DNA of 9,115 nt from NCBI GenBank assembly GCA_029932445.1, contig JAOZQB010000120.1, positions 1 to 9,115 of the forward strand, written 5' to 3'. The translations under genes and the position numbers were made by a program. Numbering within the stretch: the stretch's first letter is position 1; every line of letters begins with the position of its first letter. The notes under the pieces were generated by a model. The model ran no database searches and was not told where the DNA came from. It saw only the letters and a list, made by a program, of their open reading frames with translations. This DNA is from Bacteroidales bacterium. Lineage in GTDB: Bacteria > Bacteroidota > Bacteroidia > Bacteroidales > JAADGE01. Below, in pieces: positions 6,780 to 9,115 of this stretch.

Positions 6780-6809
6780 GAAATAAATTAAAAAACAAAA
6801 TTTATCGAT

Positions 6810-7697
6810 ATGAGTTATCAGCTCTTAAACGGCAAAGAAATTTCGGCACAAATCAAAAATGAAATTGCTGAAGAAGTCAAACAAATTATTGCTACCGGAG
6901 GCAAACAACCGCATTTGGCAGCTATATTGGTCGGAACTGACGGAGCCAGTGAAACGTATGTTGCCGGTAAAGTGAAATCGTGCAAACAAGTCGGTTTTAA
7001 ATCAAGCTTGTTTCGTTTTAATAATTCGGTTTCAGAGGATGAATTAATTTCAAAAATTAAAGAAATTAATGCCGATGATAATATTGACGGTTTAATAGTT
7101 CAACTTCCGATTCCGGAACATATTTCGGAAAACAAAATTATTGAAACCATTGATCCTAAAAAGGATGTTGACGGATTTCATCCGGTAAATATCGGTAAAA
7201 TGACCATCGGTTTACCGGCTTATATTTCAGCTACACCCAAAGGCATTTCCGAACTTCTGAAAAGAAATAATATTGAAACTTCCGGAAAACATTGCGTTGT
7301 AATCGGAAGAAGTAATATTGTCGGAAAACCCGTAAGCATTTTACTTTCGCAGAAGAATGAAACAGGAAATGCAACCGTTACATTGTGCCACAGCCGAACA
7401 AAAAATCTGAAAGAAATTACTTTACAGGCAGATATTATCATTGCAGCAATCGGCAAACTTGAATTTGTAACTGCTGATATGATAAAAGAAGGTGCCGTAG
7501 TTGTTGACGTGGGTATTCACAGAGTGAAATCGGATAAAACAAAATCGGGTTGGAAACTCAAAGGCGATGTTAAATTTGACGAAGTTGCTCCGAAATGCTC
7601 ATACATTACACCCGTACCCGGCGGTGTCGGTCCGATGACTATTGTTTCCTTATTGCAAAACACTTTAATTGCTTCAAAAAAAGAGATTTATAAATAG
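6810..7697 (+). CDS. folD: Bifunctional methylenetetrahydrofolate dehydrogenase / methenyltetrahydrofolate cyclohydrolase
   Basis: FolD interconverts 5,10-methylene-THF, 5,10-methenyl-THF and 10-formyl-THF in the cytoplasm, feeding purine synthesis and initiator-tRNA formylation. The 295-residue length is normal. Key residues fall at the same numbers as in the E. coli enzyme: Y50 and K54 (in S-x-x-Y-x-x-x-K-x-K), Q98 (V-Q-L-P-I-P) and D121 (K-D-V-D-G-F). The Rossmann-type cofactor region has G166-R-S-N-I-V-G-K-P, and the C-terminal signature is P268-V-P-G-G-V-G-P-M-T. The insert G-N-A-T-V-T-L-C-H-S-R-T is longer than in E. coli; I recall it as usual in this phylum. The ATG at 6810 starts the expected M-S-Y-Q-L-L-N-G-K and has no clear Shine-Dalgarno. 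It lies 286 bp after ffh on the same strand, separated by tandem repeats, and 88 bp before the transporter gene. Confidence 0.97.
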   Translation: MSYQLLNGKEISAQIKNEIAEEVKQIIATGGKQPHLAAILVGTDGASETYVAGKVKSCKQVGFKSSLFRFNNSVSEDELISKIKEINADDNIDGLIVQLPIPEHISENKIIETIDPKKDVDGFHPVNIGKMTIGLPAYISATPKGISELLKRNNIETSGKHCVVIGRSNIVGKPVSILLSQKNETGNATVTLCHSRTKNLKEITLQADIIIAAIGKLEFVTADMIKEGAVVVDVGIHRVKSDKTKSGWKLKGDVKFDEVAPKCSYITPVPGGVGPMTIVSLLQNTLIASKKEIYK

Positions 7698-7785
7698 GAT
7701 TTTCCTGAAAAGAAAGATAAGAACATCTGAGCATGGTTATAAAAAGAATCTTATTGATATCTGATTAATTAAAAAAAAAAATCAT

Positions 7786-9063
7786 TTGCTTACAAAAATT
7801 AAATTTTACTCCGAAACCGAAAAAAAGGCATTTCACCTGCATCTCGCCTACTCTCTTCTCGACGGCATCATTCTCGGAGTTCTGGCGCTTAACGAATTTA
7901 TTCTGATAAAAGAATTAAATGCATCGCCTTATCAAATCGCTTTTTTATTTCAATTTACAACTGTTGTTTTATTGTTTTCAATTCCGTTAAATGAATTTAT
8001 TAAACGTAAAGTTAACAAAACTAAATTTTTACGTTTAATTGCCGTTTTGACCAGGGCACCTTTATTATTATTATTTATTTTCCCTAAATCAATTGCCGAG
8101 CAATCGGATCAATTTTTTTTCCAAATCCTGTTTCTCGGTATTTTTCTGATTTATTATTCAACAAATCCGCTTATTTTTCCGATGATAAACGGTTATTTGA
8201 AAAATAGTTACAAACATGAAAATTTCAGTAAGTTATACGGTTATACCTCAACGGCTAATAAATTGATTATGCTTGTTGCAACTTTTGCATTCGGATTATT
8301 ACTGGATTCTCAATCGTATGCATACACATACGTCTATCCTTTTCTTGCAATTTTGGGAATTTCTTCAATTTATATTCTGACACAAATCAAATATCAAGCT
8401 CCCGTATTGAAGAAAACGGGAAGTTTGAAAGTATCCTTGAAAAAGGTTAAAAAAAATTTACTGCATATTATAAAAACAAATAAACCTTTCCGAGATTTTG
8501 AAATCGGTTTTATGTTTTACGGTTTTGCTTGGCTGGTTAGTATTGCCGTTATTGCGATTTTTCTTAAAAACGAATTAAAATTAACTTATTCGGGCATTGC
8601 ATTTTACAAAAATTTTTATACTACAATTTCTATTTTATTGACCCCTTTTTTCGGGAAATTAATGGGAAAAGTAAATCCGCGAAAATTTGCCGTTTACACT
8701 TTTTCAATGATGATGCTGTATCTTCTCTTTATGGGATTAACACAGTATTTTCCGGCATATACCGAAATTTACAACATCAAAATTTATTATTCTTTATTGC
8801 TGTCCTTTTTATCATACGGAATTTTCGGTGCCATGATGGGTATTTTATGGTATATCGGCTCAGCTTATTTCAGTAAAGACGAAAATGCTGCTGATTATCA
8901 GTCCATTCACTTATCATTAACAGGTGTTCGCAGTGTTTTTGCTCCTTTGGTCGGTATTTTCTTTTATAAAATCATTGATTTCTCAGGTGTTTTTTTAATC
9001 GGAATTGTATCCCTGCTGACGGCAATTACTGTTCTGATAATATCTTTGCGAAGGCATAAATAA
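7786..9063 (+). CDS. MFS-like transporter, 12 predicted membrane helices, substrate unknown
   Basis: This is a 425-residue, strongly hydrophobic protein. By eye it has about twelve transmembrane helices (roughly 18-42, 49-70, 80-100, 108-130, 155-175, 180-200, 240-262, 268-288, 300-322, 332-355, 375-395 and 398-420). They form two sets of six, split by a basic cytoplasmic loop at ~203-236 that is rich in Lys. This is the layout of the major facilitator superfamily. A motif-A-like stretch G290-K-L-M-G-K-V-N-P-R-K lies between helices 8 and 9; the equivalent after helix 2 is degenerate. I cannot assign a substrate. The start is TTG at 7786: an in-frame TGA lies at 7762-7764, and no ATG exists until far inside the helices. 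The A-rich run at 7771-7781 may aid initiation. It may be co-transcribed with folD, as no terminator is seen in the 88-bp gap. It converges on the OmpA-family gene with 3 bp between the stops. Confidence 0.8.
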   Translation: MLTKIKFYSETEKKAFHLHLAYSLLDGIILGVLALNEFILIKELNASPYQIAFLFQFTTVVLLFSIPLNEFIKRKVNKTKFLRLIAVLTRAPLLLLFIFPKSIAEQSDQFFFQILFLGIFLIYYSTNPLIFPMINGYLKNSYKHENFSKLYGYTSTANKLIMLVATFAFGLLLDSQSYAYTYVYPFLAILGISSIYILTQIKYQAPVLKKTGSLKVSLKKVKKNLLHIIKTNKPFRDFEIGFMFYGFAWLVSIAVIAIFLKNELKLTYSGIAFYKNFYTTISILLTPFFGKLMGKVNPRKFAVYTFSMMMLYLLFMGLTQYFPAYTEIYNIKIYYSLLLSFLSYGIFGAMMGILWYIGSAYFSKDENAADYQSIHLSLTGVRSVFAPLVGIFFYKIIDFSGVFLIGIVSLLTAITVLIISLRRHK

Positions 9064-9066
9064 ATC

Positions 9067-9115
9067 TTATTGTTCAATGATTCTCACTTCCGTCCGTCGG
9101 TTAAGTTGTTTCCCG
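9067..9115 (-). CDS. OmpA-family peptidoglycan-binding protein, C-terminal end (rest outside window)
   Basis: On the minus strand the last 15 codons before a TAA stop (9067-9069) read G-K-Q-L-N-R-R-T-E-V-R-I-I-E-Q. The N-R-R-T-E-V core is the hallmark end of OmpA-like domains, which anchor outer-membrane or lipoprotein partners to peptidoglycan (compare N-R-R-V-E in E. coli OmpA). The frame stays open to the window edge. The gene converges on the transporter, with stops 3 bp apart. The assignment rests on a short but characteristic motif; the N-terminal architecture cannot be seen. Confidence 0.75.
   Translation of the reverse strand, partial: GKQLNRRTEVRIIEQ

Noticed and set aside
6644..6809. 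Folate-responsive riboswitch before folD
   Set aside because: No paired conserved core could be found by eye. The stretch is AT-rich with only a weak promoter match and a nonamer repeat.

Overview
The window looks like chromosomal DNA from an AT-rich member of the Bacteroidota, probably Bacteroidales-like. The signs are: promoters matching the TTTG / TAnnTTTG pattern instead of TTGACA / TATAAT; little visible Shine-Dalgarno; tRNA genes without an encoded CCA; an ABC-2 exporter tail of a type I associate with this phylum; and an ffh-folD neighbourhood. These are inferences from sequence features, not from a database search.

Layout. Positions 1-771 are the C-terminal end of a large ABC exporter protein that begins outside the window. 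Positions 831-4481 encode a single-chain type IIG (Eco57I/TaqI-like) restriction-modification enzyme with nuclease, methyltransferase and specificity regions in one polypeptide. Positions 4482-5182 hold a minus-strand tRNA-Gly(GCC)-tRNA-Leu(TAA) operon with its own promoter and terminator. Downstream of it lies a degenerate second tRNA-Leu carrying an exact 67-bp copy of the real gene's 3' end plus terminator. ffh (5183-6523), folD (6810-7697) and a 12-helix MFS-like transporter (7786-9063, TTG start) follow on the plus strand. The last 49 bases are the C-terminal end of a minus-strand OmpA-family protein, convergent with the transporter.

The genes fall into a housekeeping block (tRNAs, ffh for co-translational membrane targeting, folD for one-carbon folate metabolism) and an accessory block. 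The accessory block is the restriction-modification gene, which sits against a tRNA-Leu locus with a duplicated tRNA 3' end. That is the classic geography of an integration hot spot, although no integrase gene is present here.

The most notable non-coding structures are three. The first is the tRNA-Leu partial duplication (4549-4675 against 4800-4923), with a perfect 18-bp palindrome in place of the normal variable arm. The second is a hierarchical tandem repeat directly after ffh (6531-6643), with 21-bp units each made of three GGRRTTW heptads. The third is a short nonamer repeat just before folD. I did not find a wholly new multi-gene system. The best candidates for follow-up are the tRNA-Leu scar with its adjacent type IIG enzyme, whose specificity region is more AT-rich than the rest of the gene, and the heptad array.
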